NCBI GenBank assembly: GCA_003952965.2
Contig: CM025856.1
Coordinates: 30,461,110-30,525,109 of the forward strand
From: Morella rubra
Lineage: Eukaryota; Streptophyta; Magnoliopsida; Fagales; Myricaceae
Reading direction: 5' to 3'
DNA length: 64,000 nt
In this document: piece after piece, positions 36,829 to 48,962 of the stretch
Position numbering within the stretch: position 1 is the stretch's first letter
Layout of the letters: each line of letters starts with the position of its first letter
Translations under genes and position numbers: made by a program
The notes under the pieces: model-generated
Database searches by the model: none
What the model was told of the DNA's origin: nothing
Seen by the model: only the letters and a program-made list of their open reading frames with translations

Positions 36829-37116
36829 TCATGTACTCATTATGGGTGGACCATGCCTCTGAGATAGTCCTTTTATTAGATTCAAGGCATTTATCCAGAA
36901 GAACGTCAGAAATTTGATACCCATCTGCTAGAGGTCGAGGCTGAGGGTAAATTCCTGTACTCTCTGGGTTGAATGTCAAGTCCGATAAATCGCAATGGGC
37001 CAGAGAACAGGGAGGTACTGTCCCGTCGTTACCAAGTTGAATCCAAAAACAGCTCTTTCCTGGAAGGCTGTTTGGGAGATGAGATATATACAGTAGGATC
37101 CGAAAATGTCGATAAG
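36829..37116 (-). other. Unassigned coding-like open frame, no homologue recognised
   Basis: Minus-strand frame of roughly 95 codons ending at TAG. It has balanced composition, for example GNDGTVPPCSLAHCDLSDLT, IYPQPRPLADGYQISDVLL and EAWSTHNEYMKTLAR at the C terminus. There is no ATG at the 5' end, but an AG acceptor-like site lies near 37065. I find no upstream exon, and the opposite strand is also open over part of this stretch. It could be a terminal exon, a gene remnant or chance. Confidence 0.2.
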
Positions 37117-37160
37117 TTCTCTTATATTAGACAACGCATGATTTGGGAGGATTCGCTACC

Positions 37161-37210
<50 letters not shown>
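37161..37210. repeat. Compound (TA)n(GA)n microsatellite
   Basis: About 11 TA units are followed directly by about 14 GA units. A typical plant length-polymorphic marker. Confidence 0.9.
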
Positions 37211-38474
37211 CTGGTATTTACACGCTTATGAATTTGATAAACCATTTGGGATCGGGGATCCCAGATGGAGGCAAAATCGATGGGAGCTATAATTGGCATA
37301 AACAGGACATTCAGATGCAGAAACTAACCAGATGTTCACGTTCACCTATCAATGCAATCACTTCTCTCACCCCCCATAGTACTCATGCGAGTTCTTTTTT
37401 TTTTTTTTTTGAATGCGACAGGTCTGCAGGAAGCAATAAATGTGCAGCAGCAAGTCCACGAATATATTTAATGTATTCATCTACTTTTCCCGTTCTTCAA
37501 ATTATCGTAAGAAAAACAAACCAATGGAAGCGGTAGAGTCCCAACGTTCTGATTGACTAAGCTTTTGGTTACACAGTTCACGGACGAAAGACGAGAAGAT
37601 TGCTTAATGTCGAAGCAAAACTGTTTTGACTTTAGGAACCAAATGGAAAGCATTGCTTCACACAGTTTCAAAAATATCTCGTTCTTTCAGTTCATTTTTG
37701 CCCTTTTCCCCTCACCCAAACAGTGGCGTCCATTATCTACAGAAATTTAAGATTCCTTTACGGCATCAGAAAGAGAGGAGGCTGAAAAAGATAAAACCCC
37801 CAGTCTTTCCTCGCCCTCTCGTTTTTAGTTTCCTTTCCACTCCTGGGATTTATTAAGATCTGAACAGAGAGAAAAAGGGGTCCTGGGGAAAGAGGAAGCA
37901 GGTTCTGGAACAAGTTTAGCAGTCAATTTGCTCGCAAGCTTAAGGACCACTGGGACTGCAATAATTCTTTCCAGATGACTGCATCCGTAATATTTGCCTA
38001 CCTATACCATCTTCACTTTCCCTGTCTGCCACTCTAATTTCACTCCAAGGTTCATCATGTCCAACAAAAACAAACAGTATGATGGAACAGATCGTACTAT
38101 GAACCTCGCTAGAGAATCAGCCATGCCAGCAGCAGCTAAAGCAATAGCCACTAGGCGTCAACGCATAGAATTTGGAATTTGAAGATCAGAAGCAGATTTT
38201 CTCAATAGCATTTCAATCCAATTACACGCGATTTTTATTTCACCAGACTGAAAGCAAGGGAAAAAACAGAGACTATTCATTATGGTTACAGACAACCAAC
38301 TTACATTAAGCGCAAATCTACTCATTAGACAGTACACCCTTCAAAACACACATCTATGAACTGCTAAGCGGAAAAGACAAAAAAATTAAAAGAAAAAAAA
38401 AAGATACAGAATCCACTCATCTAGCATCTATCATACAATTTAAGCCTTCCCACGTTAGTCTGAAAACAGAGCTT

Positions 38475-38566
38475 ACCTATACATAGATTACCATCTAGGA
38501 ACCATATCTATATAGATTACTGTCTAGGAACCATATCAACGTAGATTACTGTCTAGGAACCTTTTC
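38475..38566. repeat. Three-copy tandem repeat, unit about 30 bp
   Basis: The unit AGATTACTGTCTAGGAACC plus a variable 10-bp linker occurs three times in a row, with the first copy reading AGATTACCATCTAGGAACC. It lies about 200-280 bp downstream of the PNRC-like stop codon, probably in its 3' UTR or flank. Confidence 0.85.
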
Positions 38567-38754
38567 AAGAAAGCAGAAAATAAACAAACTGTACTACTAC
38601 TTGATTAACATGAACTGCTTCTGGGTCCCGAAATCAACCTCCGCCTTGATAAAAAGTAAGGGAAGGTCGAGTATCGGATATAAACCCAAACCACAACGAT
38701 CCGAATCCACGGTTGATCACCATCTGCCGAACCACAGATCACGGCCACGTTGTG

Positions 38755-39279
38755 CTAATCCAGCCGTAGGATCCTGCGTAGATCGCTGGCAACATCTTCT
38801 ATGTTCGCTGAAACACACTTCTTCGTGAAAAAAGCAGGTAAAGGAAGGGAACTTGGAGGCGGAGACGCAATAAGCGCCGAAGACCCGGCGTAGAACCCTG
38901 CGGCTGCCTTCGACTCGGTGGTCAGCCGGATCTGGGTAGGGATCGAGACCGGATCCGGACCCAGCCGCTCTGTCGAGCCTAGATCTGGCTCGCCATGGCT
39001 TTCCTCATCTGACGCCGTTTTTGCCAGCTTCTCGCCGCGTTTTAATATCTTGACCTGGCCCATGACTATATTCTTCGACGGCGCTTTCTGGGAGGCGGTA
39101 CGGCTCGGGATCGTAGCCGGTGGGGTGCTGGGGCGCGTGGGGCTCCTTTTCCTTCGGTTGGGCTGTGTACGGTTCGCCCGGTTAGGGTTAGGGTTTCGTG
39201 GTTTCTTCGTATGAGCCGGAGAGATTAGAGTTCTCCCAGAGAGAAAATCTTGAGGATTTAGAACTACAACACCACCCAT
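38755..39279 (-). CDS. PNRC-motif small protein (decapping-associated type)
   Basis: Single-exon frame of 174 codons, ATG at 39279 and TAG at 38755. The N terminus (VVVLNPQDFLSGRTLISP) and C terminus (FFTKKCVSANIEDVASDL, then RRILRLD) look like ends of a conserved plant family. Residues 22-70 are rich in Arg, Pro, Asn and Lys. Residues 130-148 (YAGSSALIASPPPSSLPLP) resemble the proline-rich nuclear receptor coactivator (PNRC) motif, Y-A-G followed by SPPPSxLPxP, which in animals links PNRC2 to the decapping protein DCP1. A role in mRNA decapping is therefore an inference from the motif. A second Met (MGQVKILKRG, residue 73) could act as an alternative start. Part of the Arg/Pro/Asn tract is encoded by telomere-like CCCTAACCCTAA DNA. 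Confidence 0.7.
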   Translation of the reverse strand: MGGVVVLNPQDFLSGRTLISPAHTKKPRNPNPNRANRTQPNRRKRSPTRPSTPPATIPSRTASQKAPSKNIVMGQVKILKRGEKLAKTASDEESHGEPDLGSTERLGPDPVSIPTQIRLTTESKAAAGFYAGSSALIASPPPSSLPLPAFFTKKCVSANIEDVASDLRRILRLD

Positions 39280-40394
39280 GATAAGGAACCCACAAATAAA
39301 AAAAGAAAAGCTTCAGAAACAGAAGGAAGAGCAGTATTAGAGGGAGATTTTTTGTTCCCAGGGAAGCAATATTCTGGGATTTGGATCCTCGAGATACAGA
39401 GCCACAGAAAACAAAGGCTTTTCTCTTGAATGGAGGAAAAAGCAAGAAAAGTGTAGAGAGGAAGGAGAGAAGGAAGGGAGAGCAGGATATGATACAACAA
39501 CAACAACGCATATGAGTGAGTTGACAGTGGACGAGCAGTTTCTTTATAGAAACGGAAAACTCCAAAAGGCAAAGGCAAAGGGGAAGGCGATGACGTGGTT
39601 TAGCAGGATAATTAAACCACTCTCATCAGGTTTCTCTCACTCACGCGCCTGTGGAACCCCTATTCTTCTTTCCTTTTTTTTGTATTGCCAGTATTTCTTC
39701 CCTATTTTTTCCATTGGCGCTGCCAATCAAACAAATCATGCAACATTATACAACCGAACTAGTTTTTCTTTTGACATTTTTTACGTCATTTCGCTAATAA
39801 TTCTAAAAGTAATTAACTAGTATATATATATTATATATTTATATATATATATTGTAAGTAACATTTAAGAAGTAAAAATTATACGAATTTTGAGTTGTAA
39901 CAGAAAAATTATGAGAGTTTTATTTTTTATGAGATTTGTAAAAAATTGGTGAAATAATTTGAGAATACTTGATTATAAAATGACTAAACATCACCTTAGT
40001 CTAAAACTTTGAAATTTTTATTTATTTATGCATAATACTTTGATCCTTAAATTTTTCACACACAATTAATCATGTCACAAAACGAAATTGGTCTGGTCTT
40101 ATATATAATTAACTTATAAAAATATTTTTGCTATATTTATTTAGAGTAAAGCTCAACTTACATGATTACATCCGCTTTTTGCTTTTTGTTAATCTCTACT
40201 CAAGTATAAATAAAGTTGTATAGTTTATTTTAAAAATATAAATAACAAAGTTAATATTTTCAAAATTTAAGCTTTAGGTTGGCTGAAACTATTAGCCCAT
40301 CAGAATCGGTTTTCTTCGTGACATTGTCCAAGCTCATAGAGCGGTTGAAATATTTATATAAAATGCGTATTTCTTATAATTTGTTTTTGATAGA

Positions 40395-40625
40395 CAAAGA
40401 TTATGTTTGAATTAAATTTCAAAATAATTTTTTGTGTTTGTTTTTTTAAAAAAATAATGTAAGTTTTTTTGGAATTAATAAAACTGTGTTAAGAATTATT
40501 ATAATTTATAAAAAAAATTATTAAAATTGATGAAAATATATTAAAATTGATAAAAAATAATCATAAAAATTTTTAAAAACATTTTGAAAACCATCACATA
40601 GTCAAAAATAGTTTATAATTCCAGA
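40395..40625. mobile_element. AT-rich MITE, copy 1
   Basis: Begins ATTATGTTTGAATTAAATTT and ends near AACCATCACATAGTC. The interior has a run of ATTGATGAAAATATATTAAA and AAAATTGATAAAAAAT. The same motifs occur inverted at 59.83-60.0 kb, so the two are likely members of one family. Boundaries are approximate. Confidence 0.4.
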
Positions 40626-43600
40626 ATTTTCTAAATATAAATTCTTCAAGCGCGTGGGATATTAAAATTGGAAAGGCCTCTTGCTATTATTTCTTTTATT
40701 TCCTTAAGGAGAAGGCCGTACCTAATGCAGACAGCTAATACCGCATCTGACGTGGGTGCGAATCTTCCGGTGGTACCACGAGCTTAGCTATTGCCCTTTT
40801 GTTTCAATAGAATCACCCAATTGCCATCCAGTGACTCGGCGGTCCACCCCATGGTTCTGACCCGTATTTTACAATATTGTTTGTGATATATGATTATGTC
40901 ATCCAATTTGAAAATATTGACTGCAGAAACATAAGAATATGCAAATTCATGACCGTTTCAAAATTTAAATTATTAATTGATATAGGTTACTTTAGGAGAG
41001 GATTTAGTTTAAAAGGTCTATGATCCTAATCTAGGAGACCAAATGTTAACCAAGTACTTGATTAGAAGCTTTTGACAAAATTTAATTCTTCTGGAGAATT
41101 TTCTTTCTGATAAACTATAATATTTCCTATGTATATTGTCAAAACTGCTGTTTTCTGGAGAACATCCCCAGGTGCTCTTTTCGTTTTCTTTGCTTTGCTT
41201 TGTAAATTGTGATACACTCCGAAAAAATATAAAAGAAAAGCTCAAGCCACGTTCTATGAAACTGTAGAATGGGTCTTCTTGTAAAGAGGGCATTCAAGGA
41301 ATCCGACGGCCGACACGCTTTGAAAATTTGACCCCGGTTTTTATTGGAAAACGCGGATTCAAAGGAGGTTTATCTGTCCGAGTGCGCAGCGCGCTCCGTG
41401 TCCAACAGCCGAGTGCCGTACTGACATTGGGGGTTATACATTGGGGGTTATTAATGTAGTTATTTATACGTCGAGGGGCAGTTTCGAGAGCTGGAGATAT
41501 ATCCTCCGTGCTCGTGATCACGAACAGCTGTGGCTAAATAACACGTACACGTGTCCTTTGCCGAGCGGCATAACGCAGTCCTCAAGGACTTTTCGCGGAA
41601 TCGGTCAACCGCGTTATGTAGGTCGGTTCGTTTGGACCGTCTTTTCTTTTTATGCGGAGATAGAGACTCCAGATGTACAAAATTATGATAGCAGCAAAAA
41701 TAGTTTTTTAGCAACATGCTTGCCTATACTTCCTGCAGAAGTACTTTAAACAAAAAATATATAGATTCCAAACATCTTCGAACAAAAAACCAAACCAACC
41801 ACATTGCGAGTAATTTGTGAGTTCAAATCAAACTTGATGACTTCTAATTACATTTTTGCTTAATTTACGACTCATATTATTTTTCACAAATCCAGAAAGG
41901 TATGCGTTGTTGTTAGTTGTTACCAAGTCCAAATGGGCCAATTTCTCTCAAGCCAAACCAGCCCAAGAATTCTGTTGATTGGCTAGCGGGCCAGCTTAAA
42001 CTTTGTGCCTGGTTTGTGAATTTTGGGCCAAAAACGAAAGGAGGCCGGGTAACCTATAAAATAAGCTTTGGAGACGAGCATTTTTTACTTATAGGCACTG
42101 CTTTCCTCGGCGCCCTGGCTTTAGTTTAGTCAAATATAGGTCAACATGGGCTCGACTGCACACGTGTGGGTTAATCAACTTGGCCCAGACGGTAGCCTAG
42201 GCTATGATGTGGTACTATTTCTGATGGGACCAAGTGCTCACTGCTCACCGTTTCGAAAGACGGAAACGGCATCTATAAAGCACGTACTTTGCAGAAACAA
42301 GCCCATCACTAATCTTATTCGACTTTACAGTTGGCAATCTAACAACCCTTTTTGAACAAGAAAAGTTGTTGTTAAATTTTAAAAAGAAAACGTTATGATT
42401 ATTTATTCTCTTACGGTCAAGGCCTACCAAAGGGGGCCATTAACTTGAAGGCTGGAATATTGACCCGAAACTGAAACACGGCATACCCGAAATTCCAAAC
42501 TAAACAGACCGAAATATCACGAGTCTAGTTTTATGTAGAGTTGATGACCAACCAATATCCTTCCTTTTTCCTGTCAACTCCCCCCCCCCCCAAAAAAAAA
42601 AAAAAAAAACCCCAACTGAAATAATGGAATGCGGTTATTGCTGGGCACCAAAACACAATTGAAAAAGTCCCATGAATTGCACTTTTATCTGTCTTGAATG
42701 GGCGAATGGCTACGAATCAAAGATGTCACTTCTAATTGCGTAACATCTGGGGATATTTTCTTCTCTGTGCGACTATGATGGTGGGAGTGTCGGTCCTGTC
42801 GGTGCAAATTATTTTTAAAACATTTGGTAGTCGAACCACTGATAACGCCCGGGATTAATCGGGATTATCTTAAGCAAGTCATAGAATTTTCTGACAGCAT
42901 CCAGACGTAGACTTCTCCAACGGCCCATGCACCGATGCACGCGTAACTGCGTCAAGGCAGATGCTTTAAGAGAATTGAAGATAAAAAAAAGAGATCAACA
43001 GTTAGCGACACGAAGATTAAAATTTAAGGGTGTCGAATTTTAAAAGGAAAATAATAAAAAAAAAAATTCTTTCGTAATGTAAAAAATTATCTTAGAGTTA
43101 CAATGTCGAAAATTATAAAAACATTAAAAATATATATATATATATAGTATATGTACTGTGACTACGACTTTGTATTTTGAAAATATTGCACGAGGTTTTT
43201 TGAACTAGGAGTATTAGACGATTTCATGCTGTTGTGGCTTTCAAATTTATTCATTATCTAAACAAAACAAAACATAAAATAGCAATTAATCAATAATTTA
43301 CATACAAAATAAAATTGGTATAACTTAACTTTAATAAAGCTCTAGTTGCCCTAGGCCTAATGGGTATTGACCCAAGGTCAACTTATGAAAAAAAAAAAAA
43401 TAAAAAAAATTTATATCTAAAATTTCATTTTGGGTGAAACAATGAGTAGCGACTTACCTGGTTTGCTACCCTCTCGTTCCGTCACTGGAGATTAATAGCA
43501 CAAAATCGTCCACACCAGTAATATTAATTCTATACCAAGAGATCAGGCTCTCTTCTCGTTGCAGTAAAAAAAAAACTAAAACGGCTACTAATTGGAGATG

Positions 43601-43930
43601 CCTCCGTCTTGAAAGGTTAGCTGCAGGCACAAGGGGCCAGGCTAATTGATGGCAGCCATCGTTAATACAATAATGTATATTATTAAATTTATTGTGGCTA
43701 TTTATCGTTGGCGGCTAATGAAAAGAGTGAATGGAAACACGCAGGCATGTCCAAGAAACTACCGTTCGTCCTTTTTTCTTATTGTATACGCAGTACTGTA
43801 GTTGTCAACGTAACTAATAAAGCTCCATGGCCCTACTGTTACTTAACCCACCATAAACCTCACAAGTAGGTACGTACCAGCTAAACAGTCTATCCATCAT
43901 TTTGAAAAATGCCAGAGTGTTTAAAATATT

Positions 43931-44118
43931 AAGGGGTGTTTGTTTGTTAAAAATTTTAGAAAATATTTTCGAAATTTTGAGAATCTTTATTTTATTGAAA
44001 TTTATTGGGATTTGTGAAAAGTGAAGTGTGTATGTGTAAAAGTTAAAAATTTTGGAGGTGTTTTGTTTTGTTAGAAATTTTGATGCCCCAAAATATTAGA
44101 GAAACAAACACCCCCTAA
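43931..44118. mobile_element. GGGTGTTTGTTT-type MITE, copy 2 (younger)
   Basis: Left end AAGGGGTGTTTGTTTGTTAA and right end CAAACACCCCCTAA are inverse repeats about 188 bp apart. TTA/TAA at the junctions fits a 3-bp Harbinger/Tourist-like target, though hAT MITEs can look similar. The core matches the copy at 1.04 kb. It is noncoding. Confidence 0.75.
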
Positions 44119-44275
44119 GATGTTAGAGTCCGTGAAGAAAGAGATGATGTAAATGAATTTTGTATATTTATTTAGTGAAAAGTGATGATTTGATGTGGAG
44201 AGAGAAATTTTAGAAGAATTATTTTATTAGAGGTAAAAATTTTGATAATCTAAAATTTTAACTTATTAACACCAA
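44119..44275. mobile_element. MITE fragment related to the 19.45-kb element, inverted
   Basis: Read on the minus strand this contains TTTCTCTCTCCACATCAAAT and CATCACTTTTCACTAAATAA. These match the interior of the element at 19.45 kb (CTCTCTCCACGTTAAATCAT, TACTTTTCACTATAATAAAT). It abuts the previous MITE directly, suggesting insertion of one beside or into the other. Confidence 0.6.
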
Positions 44276-45756
44276 TTTTTATCCACTTATTATAATTAAA
44301 ATCCAAGATTTGAGGCCGGCCGAAAAGTTTGAAAAAAGGGTCAGATTCATATGGCCTTTGCAAGTTATATATATATATAAAGTAATGGAAGAAATCTATT
44401 ACACCCTATTATTTTGTACTGAGTTTAGATGGATTTGGTCTAATTAGAAAACTTTATTTATCATTAAAAAAAATATGATCTGCGTCTTTAAAAGCATGAT
44501 GGATGGGCATTTTACACTTTGTTTTCCTTTTTTAAAAGCATATGCTGCCCAAAGGCAGTGATTAATGTTGCACCTATAATTTACGTTCTTTAAAAATATT
44601 CACTTACTTAAAAAAATCTTTTTATTGCTTTCTCCAATAGAATGTAATTACGATTCATTTGTTTAATACAGCTTTTATGGAAGATGAAAAGACTCCTATA
44701 CCCAAAAAAAGTATATATTTTTTTATTTCTCCAGTGAATAAATGTTGCAAAAAATTAGAAAAATAATAGAGCAGAAAAACAAAGCCATGTGCTTTGCGCC
44801 GCTGGAAGCACGTAATCTACTGCATCTGCATGTAGATGCGCGTTAATGGTCGGATAAACTATAATGACACTGTCCTGACCCTTAGATCTTTGACTAATCT
44901 TTAAACGCATGACAATCGAACCCGAAAAGAAATGGTAATCGTATTCGTACGTGGTTTTTTTTGTTTTGTTTTTTTCCCTGTATAGCTGTAGTGGCGTGCT
45001 GGGTACTGTCTCTGCTTCAAACCTATAACTCACCTAACGCGTGACAAGTTCATGTTTCCACGAGGAAAGGGCTGTCTACTTAATTACCCTCGGTCAACTC
45101 ATCTCTCTGAGTCTCTGACTAATGGCAATGTTTGAGCGTAACAGGACCTATTTGTTCCTTCTTCTTCTTTTTTTTTTTTTTGGTGTGTTTTTTTTTTTTT
45201 TTTTTTATGAAGGAGTTATTTTACAAAAATGAATATAATTTCGAAAGCCAATAATTAATATTAAAAAAATAGTTTCCGAAAATAATGTCTGCTAAACCAC
45301 GTCCCGTCCTATGCTGGATGACTACGATGTTGCATGGAGAGAGCTCGAAAGAGGCATCCGCAGCTTTATAGGTATATATTTTTTTTCAGCTCTCTTTTAA
45401 TAAACTTCCCACATGATTGCTGTGCACTTGTCCCCACTTCCGAGATAAATCGGCTTTCCTCTTCCTTTCTTTTGTCGCCTTTTGCCGTATGGGAATCGGA
45501 GATGCCGAGAGAGAAACAGACAGTTTGAGAATTTGAAGAAAAAAAGAAACAAAATTTGTAGCGAGAGAGATTGACAGAGAATTCAAAACACAAACACGGT
45601 ATGTGAGAAGGCCTCCGGAGGATCCAAAACATCCATAACCTCCATCCGCTTCTTATCTTTCTCTCTCTCGTCCTTTTCTCAAGCAACAAGACCAGGCCTT
45701 TTATATATATCTCTATCTTCACGTGTTATGCTTTTAGTACATAGAGCAAACAAACA

Positions 45757-48700
45757 ATGAAGCTTCTTTTGGTCTTTGCTTTGCTGTTTCTTTTTCTTCG
45801 TCAATCCATTTGGGCTGGTGCCACATCCGACACTCTTGTTCCCCCAGTTTCAGCTTCTGTTCTCTCTCCAGGTGACTCGCCCACTTCTCCAATTTCCACA
45901 TCCATGGCTGCTTTCTCCCCCGGTAAACTAGCTATGCTTTCTCTCTCTCTCTAGTTGTGTTCGTCATGGCTGTACACGTTTAAAATGGGTCATGCTTCAA
46001 AATCATTTCCTAATTCAAATTCCTGAAATGAAGACCAGAACACAGTATATTTATTACTGTCACTGAGAAAATTTATTTTTGTTGATATAATCCATTTATG
46101 GTCGATATCAGCACTCGTCTCTGATAAGGATTTTCTTCCCCCTTTTGCTTTGTACCGGCAGACTTGGACTAAAAAAAAAGGTGATTCTTTATTCGATCAG
46201 ATATTGCCGTTTTGCTGTAGCTAACTTCTATGTATCTCTTTTGCCTATGCGAGCCAGGAATTCAGATGGGCAATGAAGAGGTTCACATGGATGGACACAA
46301 GAGGATGCAATAGCTCTCATTGTTGCTTTCACTGCTCTTTCTGCTACCATTTTGTCCGTGTTATGTTTGTGGATTTATAACAGGAAGTTTTCACACAAAT
46401 CCCGTAGAAGAAATGCTCAGAGCTCGGGTACATCCTTTTGCGACAAAACCCAATTCTTTTTTCATTTTAGCCATTTCTGAGGTTTGGTCAATTTTGCATA
46501 TGGTGGTCTGAGATTCTTTGTTTTGTTCTGTTCTGTTGGGTTTCAAATTCGAAGATGCTGAGAAGGGACTTGCTTTATCTTCATTTTTGACTAAATTCAA
46601 CTCCGTAAAAATGGTTGGTAAGAAAGGATCTCTGCCGGTAATCGAGTATAAGCAACTGGAAAAAGGAACAGACAATTTTCGGGCAAGTAATATCTTGGGC
46701 GAGGGTGGATTTGGATGTGTTTACAAGGCTCAATTGGATGATAATCTGTTTGTTGCTGCGAAGAAACTTAACTGCGAAAGTCAGGACGCTGAGAGAGAAT
46801 TCGAGGTAATATTTTGCTTCTAATGTTCAATGAATTTGTGCTTCTTGAAATTTGGCATTACGACCTTATCGTTCTGTTATTGAATTATCATTTGGATTTG
46901 CAGAACGAGGTTGGTTTGTTAAGCAAAATTCAACATCCAAATATAATTTCCCTTCTGGGTTGCAGCATTCATGGCGAGACAAGTTTTATTATTTATGAGT
47001 TGATGCAAAATGGATCACTGGAAACTCAATTGCATGGTACACCTAATTGTTCTTGTTCCGCACTTTAGGAAACAAAAAAATGCGACGTGAAAAAAAAAAA
47101 AAAAAACCCAATAATTTTTGTTCCTGTTTTCAAATGGGTGTACAGGACCTTCTCATGGTTCAGCATTAACTTGGCATATGCGGATGAAAATTGCTCTTGA
47201 TGCGGCAAGGTGAGCTCTTTTACTCTCTTTTTAAATCGTTTTCCTGTTGTTTGGCGCTTCCATGTTAATATATTGGTAACTGTTGACCAGAGGATTAGAA
47301 TATCTCCACGAGCACTGCCACCCACCAGTGATTCCATAGAGATCTGAAATCATCTAATATTCTCTTGGATTCCAACTTCAGTGCCAAAAAGATGTATAAT
47401 TGAACTCTATGATTTCCTTAATAAAATAAACTGAAATTGTTTAATATATTGCCACTATATTATATTTTTATTCTTTCCCATTGATTCACTGAAGCTCTCT
47501 CTCTCTCTCTCACTCTCATATCCTCTGGAATCAGCTTTCAGATTTTGGTCTTGCGGTGACAAATGGGGCCCAAAATAAGAATAACATCAAGCTTTCAGGC
47601 ACTTTGGGTTATCTTGCACCAGAGTATCTTTTAGATGGTATGCCAACTAAAATTTATGCTAAGTGCACCTCTTCTTATTCTTATGTCTCTTCTGGTTGAT
47701 ATATCTATAAGGATATAACTTCTCTTACGCCAACTAAACCTAGTATCATTTTCTTGGACCCCATAGAGTACAATGATGGTGTTGAGGTTGATATGCATTC
47801 AAAATCATCGCGTCCTTTGATTAAGTTATCTCAAGCACATGCACATGTGGTACCACTTTTCCGCCTCCGGATCAGTCTGTCCTGAATTTCATCAGGACAA
47901 TAATTGTTTTTTTTTTGTTTAACATCTCTTCAGGGTAAGTAATGTAGTTTTTGCAGTTATGTCTTCTTGTATTGAAACAAGTGCTTATAATTCCAGGTAA
48001 GTTGACGGATAAGAGTGATGTGTATGCATTTGGAGTAGTGCTTCTAGAGCTTCTATTAGGAAGAAGACCTGTGGAAAAACTGACACCAGCTCAGTGCCAA
48101 TCTATTGTCACATGGGTATGCCTCATTTTAAAACCCTGCGGTCTTTCTTTGATTTGCATCCAAATTAAAAAAAATTGAATTGCAAAACTCAATTCTATGG
48201 CTATTTATGGATTCAGGCCATGCCCCAGCTCACAGACAGATCTAAACTTCCTACCATCGTGGATCCTGTGATAAAAGACACAATGGATCTGAAGCATTTA
48301 TACCAGGTTTGTTAACTACGAAAGTGATTGAACATAGTTTACCCGTCTTACTTTTCATGCTTGACTAAGGGGGTGCAACTTGGATCCTTCAACTCAACAT
48401 ATAGCTGACAGACCATGACAAGCTTTTCTGTTGATCTGGTTTTACAGATCGTGTCGTTTTGTTTTGTTTCTTTTTCTGTTTAGCTGACAGACCAAGAAAA
48501 ACTTTTCTGTTGGTCTGGTTACAGATCGTGTATTATTGTTCTGTTTCTTTTGTTCTGTTTAGCTGTTTAGCTGACAGAGTAACAACCAGAGGCCAACCAT
48601 GAATTCAATTTGGAATTCAATCAGTCCCAAGTTTTGAACTGATTGCACGGATATAATATGATATGGTGTGTAGGTAGCTGCTGTTGCTGTGCTCTGCGTG

Positions 48701-48962
48701 CAACCCGAACCAAGCTACCGGCCACTAATAAGATGTCTTGCACTCTCTCATTCCTCTTGTTCCGTTTGAGCTTGGAGGCACCCTAAGGGTTGCACATCTA
48801 ACACTACGGCACCACCTGCCGGTTCCACAGTTCCAACCGGTCAATGATACAGAGCAACTGACCAACAATATGCTTTGTGATGCTGCTGTATTATTATTAT
48901 TATTGGTTTTTTTCCGTTGCGTGCGGAGATCCACGTCGATTATGTTCTGCTTCCACGCATAG
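45757..48962 (+). pseudogene. Receptor-like protein kinase (At1g80640/At5g11020 type), frame-broken
   Basis: Ten exons: 45757-45922, 46258-46427, 46555-46805, 46904-47036, 47146-47209, 47291-47393, 47535-47637, 47997-48115, 48217-48306 and 48674-48962. Exon 1 encodes a signal peptide (MKLLLVFALLFLFLRQS) and a Pro/Ser stalk. Exon 2 encodes a transmembrane helix (ALIVAFTALSATILSVLCLW). Later exons give the kinase: GEGGFGCV loop, VAAKK lysine, [19 protein letters not shown] and [16 protein letters not shown]. Lesions: (a) one base missing near 46303 puts a TAG at 46311 before the membrane helix; (b) one extra C at about 47334 turns the catalytic HRDLKSSN into a TAG at 47337; (c) the exon 6 donor region has extra bases (AAAAAGAT before GT); (d) two bases missing at about 48731 shift the C-terminal VLHSLIP segment. 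Introns and sequence are otherwise well kept, so loss is recent or the assembly is locally wrong. Relatives are plasma-membrane Ser/Thr kinases of unclear ligand. Confidence 0.88.
48403..48560. repeat. Tandem duplication (about 79 bp) in kinase intron 9
   Basis: Two consecutive units start with AGCTGACAGACCA and share CTTTTCTGTTG.TCTGGTT and ACAGATCGTGT. A third partial AGCTGACAGA follows at about 48569. Noncoding. Confidence 0.8.

Larger units (their letters stand above)
33359..38400. other. AT-rich intergenic region with microsatellites
   Basis: The first 400 bp is the promoter/leader of the coiled-coil gene, with GA-rich tracts (33486-33502). From about 34.1 to 36.9 kb the DNA is very AT-rich with no gene I can support. 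A compound (TA)n(GA)n microsatellite lies at 37161-37210. One unassigned open frame on the minus strand (36.83-37.12 kb) is listed separately. The rest is probably downstream sequence of the PNRC-like gene. Confidence 0.5.
39280..45756. other. Large AT-rich intergenic region with MITEs
   Basis: The first 250 bp is the leader of the PNRC-like gene. The rest is mostly AT-rich with long A/T runs. Recognised contents are the MITEs near 40.4, 43.93 and 44.12 kb and an imperfect duplicated ACATTGGGGGTTAT at about 41423-41450. The overlapping open frames at 41.3-41.75 kb on both strands have no protein signature. The last 400 bp is the kinase promoter and leader. Confidence 0.5.

Noticed and set aside
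36973..37536. 187-codon plus-strand open frame across the (TA)n(GA)n microsatellite
   Set aside because: The middle is microsatellite-encoded (YIYIYI and RERERE), there is a poly-T-encoded Phe run, and no family is recognised. Most likely chance.
45366..45722. 118-codon minus-strand frame upstream of the kinase
   Set aside because: Antisense to the pyrimidine-rich kinase leader, with Lys/Arg/Glu-rich low-complexity content from CT repeats.
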